From contig NZ_JALJWF010000001.1 in assembly GCF_024168645.1 (NCBI RefSeq), forward strand, positions 1,479,001 to 1,543,000: 64,000 bases of DNA, given 5' to 3'. Shown piece after piece: positions 1-8,810 of this stretch. This DNA comes from Pseudomonas sp. GGS8. GTDB taxonomy: Bacteria > Pseudomonadota > Gammaproteobacteria > Pseudomonadales > Pseudomonadaceae. The notes under the pieces are model-generated. The model was not told where the DNA came from. It saw nothing but the letters and a program-made list of their open reading frames with translations, and ran no database searches. Within the stretch, counting starts at the first letter, position 1; every line of letters starts with the position of its first letter. A program made the translations under genes and the position numbers.

Positions 1-413
1 ACGCCAAACAACTGGCCCAGCGCCTGGCCGGAAAGCACGGTGCCCGTTGCGGTGAAGCCCAGGTACATCAGGCACACCAGTACGATCGGGATGGCCGCGC
101 CATAAACACCGAACTGCACCCGGCTAGAGATCATCTGCGGCAGGCCAAGCTTGGGCCCTTGCGCCGCATGCAGTGCCATCACGCCGCCGCCGAGCAATTG
201 CCCGATCAGCAAACCGATCAACGACCAGAACACGTCACCGCCCAGCACCACCGCCAATGCACCCGTGACAATCGCGGTGATTTGCAGGTTGGCACCCATC
301 CACAGGGTGAACTGGCTCAACAGACGACCGTGTCTCTCCGCTTCCGGGATGTAGTCGATCGAACGTTTCTCGATCAACGGTTTACTGCCTGCACGATCGT
401 CATTAACAGCCAT
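1..413 (-). CDS. NCS1-family permease, probable urocanate/histidine-pathway transporter (3' end outside window)
   Basis: Reading from the ATG at 413 the protein starts MAVNDDRAGSKPLIEKRSID and then runs into hydrophobic helices with glycine-rich turns (around residues 38-60, 62-80 and 100-125), the layout of purine/cytosine (NCS1, CodB-like) permeases. An AGAGG ribosome site lies 7 bases before the ATG. About 137 codons are visible; the rest lies beyond base 1. It follows hutU on the same strand, separated by 162 bases that hold a REP pair. In Pseudomonas an NCS1 permease in the hut locus imports urocanate (HutT-type), so this role is inferred from context. Cytosine or another nucleobase remains possible. 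Confidence 0.75.
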   Translation of the reverse strand, partial: MAVNDDRAGSKPLIEKRSIDYIPEAERHGRLLSQFTLWMGANLQITAIVTGALAVVLGGDVFWSLIGLLIGQLLGGGVMALHAAQGPKLGLPQMISSRVQFGVYGAAIPIVLVCLMYLGFTATGTVLSGQALGQLFG

Positions 414-466
414 TGTTCAACCTCTGTGGATTGTTATTCGGTGTTGGTTTGACCTCTGTAGGAGCG

Positions 467-536
467 AGACTGCCCGCGAAGGCGTGCTTTCTGACACACC
501 GAGGCGCATCGTTCGCGGGCAAGCCTCGCCCCTACA
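467..536. repeat. REP pair (REPIN), diverged copy
   Basis: Two facing palindromic units, TGTAGGAGCGAGACTGCCCG and its inverted partner TTCGCGGGCAAGCCTCGCCC, with a 30-base spacer, sit between hutU and the permease gene. The arms differ at a few bases from the other copies in this window, so this is an older or divergent member. It may act as a processing or stability element between the two genes. Confidence 0.8.
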
Positions 537-575
537 GCTTTTGTGTATGGCCACCCACTGAGGGTGGCTGGTTTT

Positions 576-2273
576 TTATTTGCCGGTGATCATCGGCAGG
601 TTCAGCCCCTGTTCCTTGGCGCAGTCGATCGCGATCTGGTAACCGGCATCGGCGTGACGCATGACGCCGGTGGCCGGGTCGTTGTGCAGCACGCGAGCGA
701 TACGCTCGGCCGCTTCGTCAGTGCCGTCGCAGACAATCACCATGCCCGAGTGCTGGGAGAAGCCCATGCCGACGCCGCCGCCGTGGTGCAGGGAAACCCA
801 GGTCGCGCCGCTCGCGGTGTTCAGCAGGGCGTTGAGCAGTGGCCAGTCGGACACAGCGTCGGAACCGTCCTGCATCGATTCGGTTTCGCGGTTCGGGCTG
901 GCAACCGAACCGGAGTCCAGGTGGTCGCGACCGATCACGATAGGCGCGGACAATTCACCGCTGCGCACCATTTCGTTGAACGCCAGACCGAGCTTGGCGC
1001 GCAGACCCAGGCCAACCCAGCAGATACGTGCTGGCAGCCCCTGGAAGCTGATGCGTTCGCGGGCCATGTCCAGCCAGTTGTGCAGGTGGGCATCGTCCGG
1101 GATCAGTTCTTTGACTTTGGCGTCGGTCTTGTAGATGTCCTGCGGGTCGCCCGACAGCGCAGCCCAACGGAACGGGCCGATGCCACGGCAGAACAGTGGA
1201 CGGATGTAAGCCGGTACGAAACCTGGGAAGTCGAATGCGTTTTCCACGCCTTCTTCTTGCGCCATCTGACGGATGTTGTTGCCGTAGTCGAAGGTCGGCA
1301 CGCCCATTTTCTGGAAGTCCAGCATCGCTTTAACGTGCACGGCCATCGATTGCTTGGCGGCTTTGACCACGGCAGCAGGTTCGGTCTTGGCGCGAGCGCG
1401 GTATTCGTCCCAGGTCCAGCCGGCTGGCAGGTAACCGTTGAGCGGGTCGTGGGCGCTGGTCTGGTCGGTGACCATGTCCGGGCGTACGCCGCGACGAACC
1501 ATTTCCGGGAGGATTTCAGCGGCGTTGCCACACAGGGCGATGGAGATCGCCTTGCCTTCGGCGGTGTATTTGGCGATACGGGCCAGTGCGTCGTCGAGGT
1601 CTTTGGCTTGCTCGTCGACGTAACGGGTTTTGAGGCGGAAATCGATGCTCACTTGCTGGCATTCGATGTTCAGCGAGCACGCACCAGCCAGGGTTGCAGC
1701 CAAAGGCTGAGCGCCGCCCATGCCACCGAGGCCTGCGGTCAGGACCCAACGACCTTTCAGGTCATCGTTGTAATGCTGGCGACCGGCTTCGACGAAGGTT
1801 TCGTAGGTGCCCTGGACGATGCCCTGGCTGCCGATGTAGATCCAGCTGCCGGCGGTCATTTGGCCGTACATGGCCAAGCCTTTGGCGTCGAGTTCGTTGA
1901 AGTGTTCCCAGCTCGCCCAGTGCGGTACCAGGTTGGAGTTGGCGATCAGCACTCGCGGGGCGTTGCTGTGGGTCTTGAACACGCCGACCGGCTTGCCGGA
2001 TTGCACCAGCAGGGTCTCATCGTCGTTCAGGTTGGTCAGGCTTTCGACGATCTTGTCGTAGCATTCCCAGTTACGTGCCGCACGACCGATACCACCGTAA
2101 ACCACCAGTTCTTTAGGGTTCTCGGCGACTTCCGGGTCGAGGTTGTTCATCAGCATGCGCAGCGGCGCTTCGGTCAGCCAGCTCTTGGCGGTCAACTTGT
2201 TACCACGGGCAGCGCGGATTTCAACATCACGGTGCTTAGTAAAAGAAGCGGTCGTAGGTTTATTCTCAGTCAC
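576..2273 (-). CDS. hutU: urocanate hydratase (urocanase)
   Basis: Converts urocanate to 4-imidazolone-5-propionate, the second step of histidine degradation, in the cytosol with tightly bound NAD+. The 565-residue protein is full length for the family. The urocanase signature [10 protein letters not shown] is present, and its Cys (about residue 418) corresponds to the catalytic Cys410 known from P. putida. A glycine-rich NAD-binding stretch [10 protein letters not shown] lies near residue 180. Translation starts with GTG at 2273, supported by GAGGAG 8 bases upstream; no better ATG exists. A sigma-54 promoter and a HutC operator lie upstream. Confidence 0.97.
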   Translation of the reverse strand: MTENKPTTASFTKHRDVEIRAARGNKLTAKSWLTEAPLRMLMNNLDPEVAENPKELVVYGGIGRAARNWECYDKIVESLTNLNDDETLLVQSGKPVGVFKTHSNAPRVLIANSNLVPHWASWEHFNELDAKGLAMYGQMTAGSWIYIGSQGIVQGTYETFVEAGRQHYNDDLKGRWVLTAGLGGMGGAQPLAATLAGACSLNIECQQVSIDFRLKTRYVDEQAKDLDDALARIAKYTAEGKAISIALCGNAAEILPEMVRRGVRPDMVTDQTSAHDPLNGYLPAGWTWDEYRARAKTEPAAVVKAAKQSMAVHVKAMLDFQKMGVPTFDYGNNIRQMAQEEGVENAFDFPGFVPAYIRPLFCRGIGPFRWAALSGDPQDIYKTDAKVKELIPDDAHLHNWLDMARERISFQGLPARICWVGLGLRAKLGLAFNEMVRSGELSAPIVIGRDHLDSGSVASPNRETESMQDGSDAVSDWPLLNALLNTASGATWVSLHHGGGVGMGFSQHSGMVIVCDGTDEAAERIARVLHNDPATGVMRHADAGYQIAIDCAKEQGLNLPMITGK

Positions 2274-2403
2274 GAAAAGAACTCCTCAGCAATCAATCCA
2301 AACCAACCCAGGCAGTGGGTGAGCAAGCCGATGGGCATCAGTGCACATCAGCGAATCAGTGGACGATGGTTGAGTCTTCGTGACTCATACACATACGTCT
2401 TTA

Positions 2404-2417
2404 CTTGTACATACAAG
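2404..2417. promoter_or_regulatory. HutC operator upstream of hutU
   Basis: The palindrome CTTGTA-CA-TACAAG contains TGTACATACA, which fits the TGTA-N2-TACA pattern known for HutC. It lies just downstream of the -12 element of the hutU sigma-54 promoter, where a repressor would block transcription until urocanate releases it. The palindrome is seen directly; binding is inferred. Confidence 0.8.
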
Positions 2418-2422
2418 CATAT

Positions 2423-2438
2423 GCAATCAAGCGGCCAA
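2423..2438 (-). promoter_or_regulatory. sigma-54 promoter of hutU
   Basis: Read on the minus strand the sequence is TTGGCCGCTTGATTGC, with GG and GC separated by exactly 10 bases as in -24/-12 promoters (consensus TGGCACG-N4-TTGC). It lies 150 bases before the hutU start and 5 bases before the HutC operator. In Pseudomonas hutU is known to use RpoN with CbrB or NtrC as activators. Confidence 0.75.
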
Positions 2439-2637
2439 CTTGTTGGATAAGCATTCAAGAAAAATTCTGAAAGGGCTGGAAAGCGCCTGGATCAAGGGTT
2501 CTGGCGCAGATGAAATTTTTCGAGGGGATTTTGCGGAAGGGGCGAAGGCTGTTACTTGAGCGTGGTTTTGTGCCACGCTGGGGCGTTCGGTAACAAAGTG
2601 GTGCGCGGCGGGGAACGGATTTGCGAGGACGAAAAGC
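2439..2637. other. hutU-hutD intergenic spacer
   Basis: Upstream half of the gap between the hutU promoter and the end of hutD. Enhancer sites for CbrB or NtrC would be expected here, but I see no clear palindrome of either kind. No coding frame has a convincing start or composition. Confidence 0.5.
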
Positions 2638-2701
2638 ATCGCGGGCAAGCCCGCTCCCACAAGGACGATGATATTCCTGTGGGAGCGGGCTTGCCCGCGA
2701 T
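2638..2701. repeat. REP pair (REPIN), CGCGGGCAAG family
   Basis: ATCGCGGGCAAGCCCGCTCC followed 24 bases later by its exact inverted partner GGAGCGGGCTTGCCCGCGAT. It is just downstream of hutD, in the usual intergenic position for Pseudomonas REPs. Confidence 0.92.
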
Positions 2702-2721
2702 AGAGGCGACCCGGTATTGGA

Positions 2722-3291
2722 TCAGCGTGCAGTCAGCTCAATGACACAGCATGAGCCATTGATGGCGACGTCCAGCAGACCGACGTTACCGTCCAGTTGC
2801 AGGCAATCATGGCGACCGAGGCGCGATGCGCTGTTACCGACCTTCACTTCAAGCGCTTCACTGATACTGAACACCAGCAGAGTCCTGGCTTCACTAAAAA
2901 ACCGCTGTTTGCCTTCCTGCCACTGCAACCGCGCACTGTAACGGTCCGGCGCATAAATCAGGTTGAAGTCGCGAATCGGCCCACCGAGCAATGCGCAGGA
3001 CACATGACTTTCACCACTGAAAGCAAACGGGTCCAGGGGTAACAACGCCCGCGTGTCCTGACCATCGACGCGCAAGGTCATGCCCTCGCCTTGCAGTACG
3101 GTGATCACCCGCTCATAACCGGCAAAGGTGGAAAAACCGCCCGACTCGCCGATGTCGGCAATCGACAGGCGCCAGCCAAAACCATCAAGACCTACACCCG
3201 TATCGCGAGTAATTTCTTCAGTGCTGCCACCGCCGTTTTTCCACGGCATGCGCGGGTAATCTGCTGCGCGTAAAACTTTCAACTGGCTCAT
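2722..3291 (-). CDS. hutD: HutD family protein
   Basis: A 189-residue cytosolic protein of the HutD family, a cupin-fold group found in Pseudomonas hut operons. In P. fluorescens HutD is thought to act as a governor limiting hut expression, perhaps by binding a pathway intermediate; this is established only genetically. The N-terminus MSQLKVLRAADYPRMPWKNG carries the family motif PWKNGGGSTEEI around residues 16-27. It starts 10 bases after the hutC stop on the same strand, so hutC-hutD is one transcription unit. Confidence 0.93.
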   Translation of the reverse strand: MSQLKVLRAADYPRMPWKNGGGSTEEITRDTGVGLDGFGWRLSIADIGESGGFSTFAGYERVITVLQGEGMTLRVDGQDTRALLPLDPFAFSGESHVSCALLGGPIRDFNLIYAPDRYSARLQWQEGKQRFFSEARTLLVFSISEALEVKVGNSASRLGRHDCLQLDGNVGLLDVAINGSCCVIELTAR

Positions 3292-3301
3292 TTATGGCTC
3301 T

Positions 3302-4051
3302 TTATTTATGGAACCGTCCTTCCAGACGATGACGGGAACCGGGGTGGATCAAACGGGCGGCGGTCACTGGCTGACGGCCGGACCAGGTGCGACGACGAAT
3401 CAGCAGGCACGGCTCGCCCTTTTCAATCTGTAGCAACTTGCACTCGGACGGCTCGGCGAGAATCGCTTCGACCACATGCTCGCCTTCGGTCAATGGCGCG
3501 ACCTGATTCAGATAGGCGTAAGGCGTTTGCAGGGTGAAGTCTTGCTTGAGGTAGTCCGGCGCCACCAGCGCGTTGACGAAACGATCTTCGATTTGCACCG
3601 GGATATCGTTTTCGAAATGCACGATCAGCGAGTGGAACACCTTCTGGCCTTCACGCATGTCCAGGGCCAGGGCACGCTCGGAACCGGCGGCCTCTTCTTC
3701 GAGGGTGATCACCTTGCACGTGTGACGATGGCCACGGGAGGCGATCTCGTCGGCGATGTTGTGTACTTCAAACAGCGCAGACTGACTTTTCGGCTCAGCG
3801 ACGAACGTTCCGACCCCTTGCATACGCACCAACAGGCCGTCGGCCGTCATCTCGCGCAGGGCGCGGTTGATGGTCATGCGGCTGAAACCCAGCTGGTTGA
3901 CCAGCTCGCTTTCCGATGGAACGCGGTAGTGCGGCGGCCAGTTTCCACTGTCGATTTGCTGGGTGATCATCTGTTTGACGCGGGCGTACAAGGGCGCCGG
4001 ACTGTCGCCCATGTTCGCGGCCAACGGGGAGACTGCAGGCGGAGTCGGCAC
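3302..4051 (-). CDS. hutC: histidine utilisation repressor, GntR/HutC family
   Basis: A 249-residue DNA-binding repressor of the hut genes, released by urocanate in known Pseudomonas systems. The N-terminal winged helix (about residues 20-88) carries the GntR signature VPSESELVNQLGFSRMTINR, and the rest is a UTRA ligand domain ending in LIHPGSRHRLEGRF. The start is GTG at 4051 with AAGGA 7 bases upstream. It is transcribed away from hutF, and the operator in the 107-base gap can control both genes, giving autorepression. Confidence 0.97.
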   Translation of the reverse strand: MPTPPAVSPLAANMGDSPAPLYARVKQMITQQIDSGNWPPHYRVPSESELVNQLGFSRMTINRALREMTADGLLVRMQGVGTFVAEPKSQSALFEVHNIADEIASRGHRHTCKVITLEEEAAGSERALALDMREGQKVFHSLIVHFENDIPVQIEDRFVNALVAPDYLKQDFTLQTPYAYLNQVAPLTEGEHVVEAILAEPSECKLLQIEKGEPCLLIRRRTWSGRQPVTAARLIHPGSRHRLEGRFHK

Positions 4052-4116
4052 GGTTAATCCTTGTTCATCGGTTAGAAGTTGCTAGCTTGCCGGAGTTTAC
4101 CGAGCAGGCAAACGTC

Positions 4117-4132
4117 TGTATATGTATATACA
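4117..4132. promoter_or_regulatory. HutC operator between hutC and hutF
   Basis: TGTATATGTATATACA contains TGTATATACA, the TGTA-N2-TACA pattern, centred in the divergent hutC/hutF spacer. The same core occurs before hutU. This placement allows HutC to repress hutF and its own operon. Binding is inferred. Confidence 0.8.
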
Positions 4133-4158
4133 AATAACACACGATGGGGTGCTGAACC

Positions 4159-5523
4159 ATGTCCGCCTTCTTTGCCGAACGCGCGCTGCTGCCTAGTGGA
4201 TGGGCCAACAATGTACGTCTTGAAGTCAACGCCGATGGCGTACTGACCCATATCCAGGCCGATTCCCACGCAGATGGCGCCGAACGGTTGAGCGGTCCGC
4301 TGCTGCCAGGAATGCCGAATTTACACTCCCACGCCTTCCAGCGGGCCATGGCCGGCTTGGCGGAAGTGGCGGGTAATCCAAATGACAGTTTCTGGACCTG
4401 GCGCGATCTGATGTATCGGCTCGTCGGAAAAATCAGCCCGGATCAACTCGGCGTTATCGCCCGTCAGCTGTACATCGAAATGCTCAAGGCCGGTTACACG
4501 TCGGTCGCGGAATTTCATTACGTCCATCACGACAATAATGGCCAGCCGTATGCGGACCCGGCCGAACTTGCACTGCGCATCAGCCAGGCGGCCAGTTCCG
4601 CCGGTATCGGGTTGACCTTGCTGCCGGTGCTCTACAGCCACGCAGGTTTCGGCGGCCAGGCCCCGAACGAAGGCCAGCGCCGTTTTATCAACAGCACCGA
4701 GAATTATCTGAAACTTCAATCGCGCTTGCAGCCGATCCTGGCGCAGCAACCGGCGCAGTCGCTCGGCCTGTGTTTCCACTCATTACGCGCGGTCACACCG
4801 CAGCAGATCAGCGAAGTACTGACGGCCAGCGACAAGCAGTGCCCAGTGCACATTCACATCGCCGAACAGCAGAAGGAGGTCGATGACTGCCTGAGCTGGA
4901 GCGGTCGCCGTCCGCTGCAATGGCTGTACGAAAACACCGAAGTCGATCAACGCTGGTGCCTGGTCCACGCCACTCACGCCAACCCGGAAGAAGTCACGCT
5001 CATGGCCAAGAGCCGCGCCATCGCCGGCCTGTGCCTGACCACGGAAGCCAACCTCGGCGACGGAATTTTCCCGGCGGTGGACTTCCTGGCGCAGGGCGGG
5101 CGCATGGGCATCGGTTCCGACAGCCATGTGTCGTTGAGCGTGGTGGAGGAATTGCGCTGGCTGGAATACGGCCAGCGTCTGCGTGATCAGCGGCGTAATC
5201 GTTTGTATGGCGCGAATCAGCCGATGGTCGGCCGCACGCTGTACGACGCGGCACTGGATGGCGGCGCCCAGGCGTTGGGCCAGTCGATCGGAGCCCTGGA
5301 AGTCGGCAAGCGCGCGGATTGGTTGGTGCTCGACGGCAACGATCCGTACCTGGCAACCGCCAGTGGCGACGGGATTCTCAATCGTTGGTTATTTGCCGGT
5401 GGCGATCGCCAGGTGCGAGATGTGCTGGTCAATGGCCAGTGGGTCGTGCGCGATGGGCGGCATGCCGGCGAAGAAGAGAGCAATCGGGCATTCACCCAAG
5501 TCCTGCGCGATATCTTGGGCTGA
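4159..5523 (+). CDS. hutF: formimidoylglutamate deiminase
   Basis: Hydrolyses N-formimino-L-glutamate to N-formyl-L-glutamate and ammonia, the Pseudomonas (five-step) branch of histidine degradation. The 454-residue protein is a metal-dependent amidohydrolase. The metal ligand motif HSH lies in NLHSHAFQRAMAG near residue 56, HIHIAEQQKEVDD near 232, LVHATHA near 268 and GSDSHVSLSVVEELRW near 319, the expected order of His/His/Asp ligands. The C-terminus LVNGQWVVRDGRH is the usual small beta-domain end. GGGGTG precedes the ATG. It is divergent from hutC and followed by a REP pair. Confidence 0.97.
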   Translation: MSAFFAERALLPSGWANNVRLEVNADGVLTHIQADSHADGAERLSGPLLPGMPNLHSHAFQRAMAGLAEVAGNPNDSFWTWRDLMYRLVGKISPDQLGVIARQLYIEMLKAGYTSVAEFHYVHHDNNGQPYADPAELALRISQAASSAGIGLTLLPVLYSHAGFGGQAPNEGQRRFINSTENYLKLQSRLQPILAQQPAQSLGLCFHSLRAVTPQQISEVLTASDKQCPVHIHIAEQQKEVDDCLSWSGRRPLQWLYENTEVDQRWCLVHATHANPEEVTLMAKSRAIAGLCLTTEANLGDGIFPAVDFLAQGGRMGIGSDSHVSLSVVEELRWLEYGQRLRDQRRNRLYGANQPMVGRTLYDAALDGGAQALGQSIGALEVGKRADWLVLDGNDPYLATASGDGILNRWLFAGGDRQVRDVLVNGQWVVRDGRHAGEEESNRAFTQVLRDILG

Positions 5524-5532
5524 CGCAAAAAA

Positions 5533-5620
5533 TGTGGGAGCGAGCCTGCTCGCGATAGGACCGTCAGATTCAACAGAAATGTTGACTGACATTCCGCTAT
5601 CGCGAGCAGGCTCGCTCCCA
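5533..5620. repeat. REP pair (REPIN), CGCGAGCAGG family
   Basis: TGTGGGAGCGAGCCTGCTCG and its inverted partner CGAGCAGGCTCGCTCCCA with a 48-base spacer, between the converging hutF and lipocalin genes. This is the second REP family of the window (GAGCAGGCTC core rather than GGGCAAGCCC). Confidence 0.92.
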
Positions 5621-5643
5621 TCGTTTTTGCTCTTCGATGACCG

Positions 5644-6213
5644 TTAGTTCGAGGTCTTGGCCATCTTGCTATCCGACGTACGCCAGATCAGCCGTGTCGT
5701 GTCATACCCCTGCTGACGCGCCCTGCTCAGCAGTTCTTCACGCGCCACGCCATTGACCGTTGGGGTCCGTGACAGCAGCCAGAGGTGATGGCGACTCGGG
5801 TCGCCAACAATCGCGGTCTTGTAATCATCGCTGACGTACAACACCCAGTATTCTCCCTTCGACACACCGGGTATCAGTCGCGAGAACCAGGTATCGAATT
5901 CGACCCACAGTTTGTCGGCCTTGCCAGGCACCTGTGGATAAGCCTTGCCCTTGGCCTCTTCCCATTGCCATTCCGAGGTCAGACAGCGGTTGAGCACCGC
6001 CATCTCACCGTCAGGCTTAAGACTGTAATGGGCTTCGGATTGCGCACAGTTGCGCTGGAAATACACCGGCAAACGCGCCAATTCGTACCAGGTTCCCTGG
6101 TAGCGCTTGAGGTTGACGCTGTTGACGGTCTTGGGCGCCAACGGATCTACGCCAGAAGAGGCGCAGCCGGCCAATACCAGGCCGGCAAAAAGAACGATCA
6201 GGAACCGCTTCAT
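5644..6213 (-). CDS. lipocalin family lipoprotein (Blc-like)
   Basis: A 189-residue precursor with a type II signal peptide, MKRFLIVLFAGLVLAGC, whose lipobox LAGC puts the lipid-bound Cys at residue 17. The lipocalin start motif is in YQGTWYELARLPVYFQRNC, with typical YWVLYVSDDYKTAIVGDPSR later and LWLLSRTPT near the end. Bacterial lipocalins (Blc) sit in the outer membrane and bind fatty acids or lysophospholipids. It lies 33 bases after a smaller lipoprotein gene on the same strand, probably one unit. Confidence 0.93.
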   Translation of the reverse strand: MKRFLIVLFAGLVLAGCASSGVDPLAPKTVNSVNLKRYQGTWYELARLPVYFQRNCAQSEAHYSLKPDGEMAVLNRCLTSEWQWEEAKGKAYPQVPGKADKLWVEFDTWFSRLIPGVSKGEYWVLYVSDDYKTAIVGDPSRHHLWLLSRTPTVNGVAREELLSRARQQGYDTTRLIWRTSDSKMAKTSN

Positions 6214-6246
6214 TATTTTTTTCTCCCGTGGGCGAAAAGCCCCGGT

Positions 6247-6501
6247 TTACTTCAGGCCTTGGCCCGAAAACATCAGCACTTTGTCACCGGCATACTGCAC
6301 GCTGATAAAGCTGTTTTTGTCGCCCCAGGTGCAGCTGGACATGCCGAGTGCGCCCGAGCAGTCGGCGGGTTTGCCCAGCAAGGTTTCAACCTCGGCCTTG
6401 GGCATGCCGGTCGACAGCTTCGAGTAATTTTCCTGATTGATCTTGCTGCATGCGGCCAACAACACGCAGAACGAGAGCAAGGCGATAGAACGCAGCGACA
6501 T
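6247..6501 (-). CDS. small lipoprotein, SmpA/BamE-like fold predicted
   Basis: An 84-residue lipoprotein: MSLRSIALLSFCVLLAAC gives a lipobox LAAC with Cys at residue 18. The mature part, KINQENYSKLSTGMPKAEVE and then LLGKPADC, has the M(P/T)xxEVExLLGxP pattern of the small BamE/OmlA-type fold, and it ends ISVQYAGDKVLMFSGQGLK. The start at 6501 is chosen because the signal peptide begins there; an earlier ATG would add 11 residues in front of it. Function is unknown. It is upstream of the lipocalin gene in the same direction. Confidence 0.85.
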   Translation of the reverse strand: MSLRSIALLSFCVLLAACSKINQENYSKLSTGMPKAEVETLLGKPADCSGALGMSSCTWGDKNSFISVQYAGDKVLMFSGQGLK

Positions 6502-6785
6502 GGTGTAACTCCTGGAACGGAAGAGGGGTGGCATGTTGCCAACCAGAAGCTTAGAAGAGAAAACCCTAATCTGGTTCCCCGACCGTCCGGCTATTTATTA
6601 GGCCACTCGTCCGCCTTTTACCGATAAATCAGCCACTTTCTCGCGTCGTTGAGTATTTCGTCGGTTTTCGTCAAAACCCACCTAATCTTTGGCGCTGGCC
6701 AGTCGACATAAAAGCAGCGCCAAGCCCTCGACTGTGGCAAATTGACGCCCCCTTGTTGACCAGCCACTGCGCGGTAGATCATTTA
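6502..6785. other. divergent spacer between lipoprotein and chemoreceptor genes
   Basis: 284 bases holding the promoters for the lipoprotein pair (leftward) and the chemoreceptor (rightward). No exact promoter can be named. A CCGATAAA near 6619 resembles half of a FliA -10 element but lacks a matching -35. No gene or repeat is seen. Confidence 0.4.
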
Positions 6786-8678
6786 ATGACTAGAAACATG
6801 AAATTCAGCCACAAGATCTTGTTGGCAGCCGCTCTCGTGGTGGCCGTGGCATTCGCCTGTTTCATCCTGTTCAACGATTACCGCCAGCGACAAACCCTAC
6901 GTAGCAGCACCGAGTCCTCGATGCAGGAACTCGGCAGCCTGACCACCAGCAACATCCAGACCTGGCTGGAAAGCCGCATCCAATTGCTGCAATCACTGTC
7001 CCAGCAGATCGCCATGGATGGCAGTGCCCAGGCCAACCTCAAGCGCGCCATCGACCTGCCGGCCTACACCGGCAACTTCCAGTTGAGCTACTTCGGCGGC
7101 ACCGATGGCGTGATGTTCTCGGTCCCGACCGGCAACCGCGCCGCGGACTATGATCCGCGCGCCCGTGGCTGGTACAAGGCGGCCGACAACGCGCAACAGA
7201 CCATCGTCACCGAACCCTACATCGCGGCGTCATCGGGAAAACTGGTAATCACCGTGGCCACGCCGGTGAAGCACCAGAACCAGATGATTGGCGTCGCCGG
7301 TGCGGACATCGACCTGTCCAGCGTCAGCACAATCATCAACTCGCTGAACTTCGGTGGTCATGGCCATGCGTTCATTGTCAGCGCCGACGGCAAGATCCTG
7401 ATCCATCCGGACAGCAAACTGGTGCTCAAGAGCCTGACCGACGCCTACCCCAACGGCGCGCCGAAAGTCAGCCCGGGCTTGAAGGAAGTCGAACTGAACG
7501 GCAAAACCCAGTTCATCTCATTCACCCACGTTAACGGTGTACCGTCGGCCGACTGGTACGTGGCGCTGGTGCTGGATCAGGAAACAGCATTCTCGATGCT
7601 CAGCGAGTTCCGCACCTCGGCAATCATCGCCATGGTCATCGCCGTGGTCATCATCATCGCGCTGCTGAGCATGTTGATCCGCGTGCTGATGCAGCCGTTG
7701 CTGATCATGGGCCGTGCCATGCATGACATCGCCGAGGGCGAGGGCGACCTGACCAAACGCCTGACCATTCACGGCCAAGATGAATTCGGTGCACTGGGCA
7801 CCTCGTTCAACCGTTTCGTCGAGCGTATCCACACCTCGATCCGCGAAGTCTCTTCGGCTACCGGTCAGGTCAACGAAGTTGCCTTGCGCGTAGTGGCAGC
7901 CTCGAACTCGTCGATGTTCAACTCCGATCAGCAGGCGTCGCGCACCAGCAGCGTCGCGGCAGCGATCAACCAGCTCGGTGCCGCCGCCCAGGAAATCGCC
8001 CAGAACGCCGCCCTCGCCTCGCAACATTCAAGCGACGCGCGCAGCCTGGCCGAAGACGGTCAGCAAGTTGTGGATAAAACCATCGCCGCGATGCACCAGC
8101 TGTCGGCAAAAATCAGCGATTCGTGCGGCAACATCGAAACCCTGAACAGCAACACGGTGAACATCGGGCAGATTCTTGAGGTGATCACCAGCATCTCGCA
8201 ACAGACCAACCTGCTGGCCCTCAACGCCGCCATCGAAGCGGCCCGTGCCGGTGAAGCCGGCCGTGGTTTTGCCGTGGTGGCCGACGAAGTACGCAACCTC
8301 GCCCACCGCACTCAGGATTCGGCGCAGCAAGTGCAGAAGATGATCGAGGAGCTGCAAGTCGGCGCCCGGGAAGCGGTCAGCACCATGACCGACAGCCAGC
8401 GCCAGAGCGAAAGCAGCGTCGGCATCGCCAACCAGGCCGGCGAGCGCCTGAGCAGTGTGACGCAGCGCATCGGTGAAATCGACGGGATGAACCAGTCGGT
8501 AGCTACCGCGACCGAGGAACAGACCGCCGTGGTGGAGTCGATCAACGTCGACATCACCGAGATCAACACGCTGAACCAGGAAGGTGTGGAGAACTTGCAG
8601 TCGACTTTGCGTGCATGTGCGGATCTTGAACAGCAGGCGGCGCGGTTGAAGCAGTTGGTGGGTAGTTTCCGGATCTAA
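6786..8678 (+). CDS. methyl-accepting chemotaxis protein, amino acid sensing type (PctA/B/C-like)
   Basis: A 630-residue inner membrane chemoreceptor. Order: TM1 (about 12-33), periplasmic double Cache domain (35-275), TM2 (280-302), HAMP (303-355), signalling coil with tip [19 protein letters not shown] (near 470-490). The ligand domain carries the dCache_1AA amino-acid motif at exact spacing: Tyr122, Arg127, Trp129, Tyr130 (YDPRARGWY), Tyr145 and Asp174 (GADID), so it should bind the alpha-amino and carboxyl groups of amino acids. The start at 6786 ([13 protein letters not shown]) matches the length of PctA; ATGs at 6753 and 6798 are alternatives. No CheR/CheB tether pentapeptide at the C-terminus. 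The particular amino acids bound cannot be read. Confidence 0.93.
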   Translation: MTRNMKFSHKILLAAALVVAVAFACFILFNDYRQRQTLRSSTESSMQELGSLTTSNIQTWLESRIQLLQSLSQQIAMDGSAQANLKRAIDLPAYTGNFQLSYFGGTDGVMFSVPTGNRAADYDPRARGWYKAADNAQQTIVTEPYIAASSGKLVITVATPVKHQNQMIGVAGADIDLSSVSTIINSLNFGGHGHAFIVSADGKILIHPDSKLVLKSLTDAYPNGAPKVSPGLKEVELNGKTQFISFTHVNGVPSADWYVALVLDQETAFSMLSEFRTSAIIAMVIAVVIIIALLSMLIRVLMQPLLIMGRAMHDIAEGEGDLTKRLTIHGQDEFGALGTSFNRFVERIHTSIREVSSATGQVNEVALRVVAASNSSMFNSDQQASRTSSVAAAINQLGAAAQEIAQNAALASQHSSDARSLAEDGQQVVDKTIAAMHQLSAKISDSCGNIETLNSNTVNIGQILEVITSISQQTNLLALNAAIEAARAGEAGRGFAVVADEVRNLAHRTQDSAQQVQKMIEELQVGAREAVSTMTDSQRQSESSVGIANQAGERLSSVTQRIGEIDGMNQSVATATEEQTAVVESINVDITEINTLNQEGVENLQSTLRACADLEQQAARLKQLVGSFRI

Positions 8679-8696
8679 GGCACTCTCACTGGCCTC

Positions 8697-8786
8697 ATCG
8701 CGGGCAAGCCCGCTCCCACAGGTTCCGTGGTGTGCACAAGTTTTGAGTTCGACGCCGAACCCTGTGGGAGCGGGCTTGCCCGCGAT
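8697..8786. repeat. REP pair (REPIN), CGCGGGCAAG family
   Basis: ATCGCGGGCAAGCCCGCTCC and the inverted GGAGCGGGCTTGCCCGCGAT with a 50-base spacer, between the converging chemoreceptor and DUF924 genes. Confidence 0.92.
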
Positions 8787-8810
8787 GGCGGCATCAGCAA
8801 CAACGACAAG

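Noticed and set aside
543..2450. Long open frame on the plus strand opposite hutU
   Set aside because: Its composition is a mirror of the hutU codon pattern and it has no family features; the minus strand gene is urocanase throughout.
6618..6626. FliA (sigma-28) promoter for the chemoreceptor
   Set aside because: CCGATAAA resembles the -10 part, but no TAAA-type -35 stands at the right distance.
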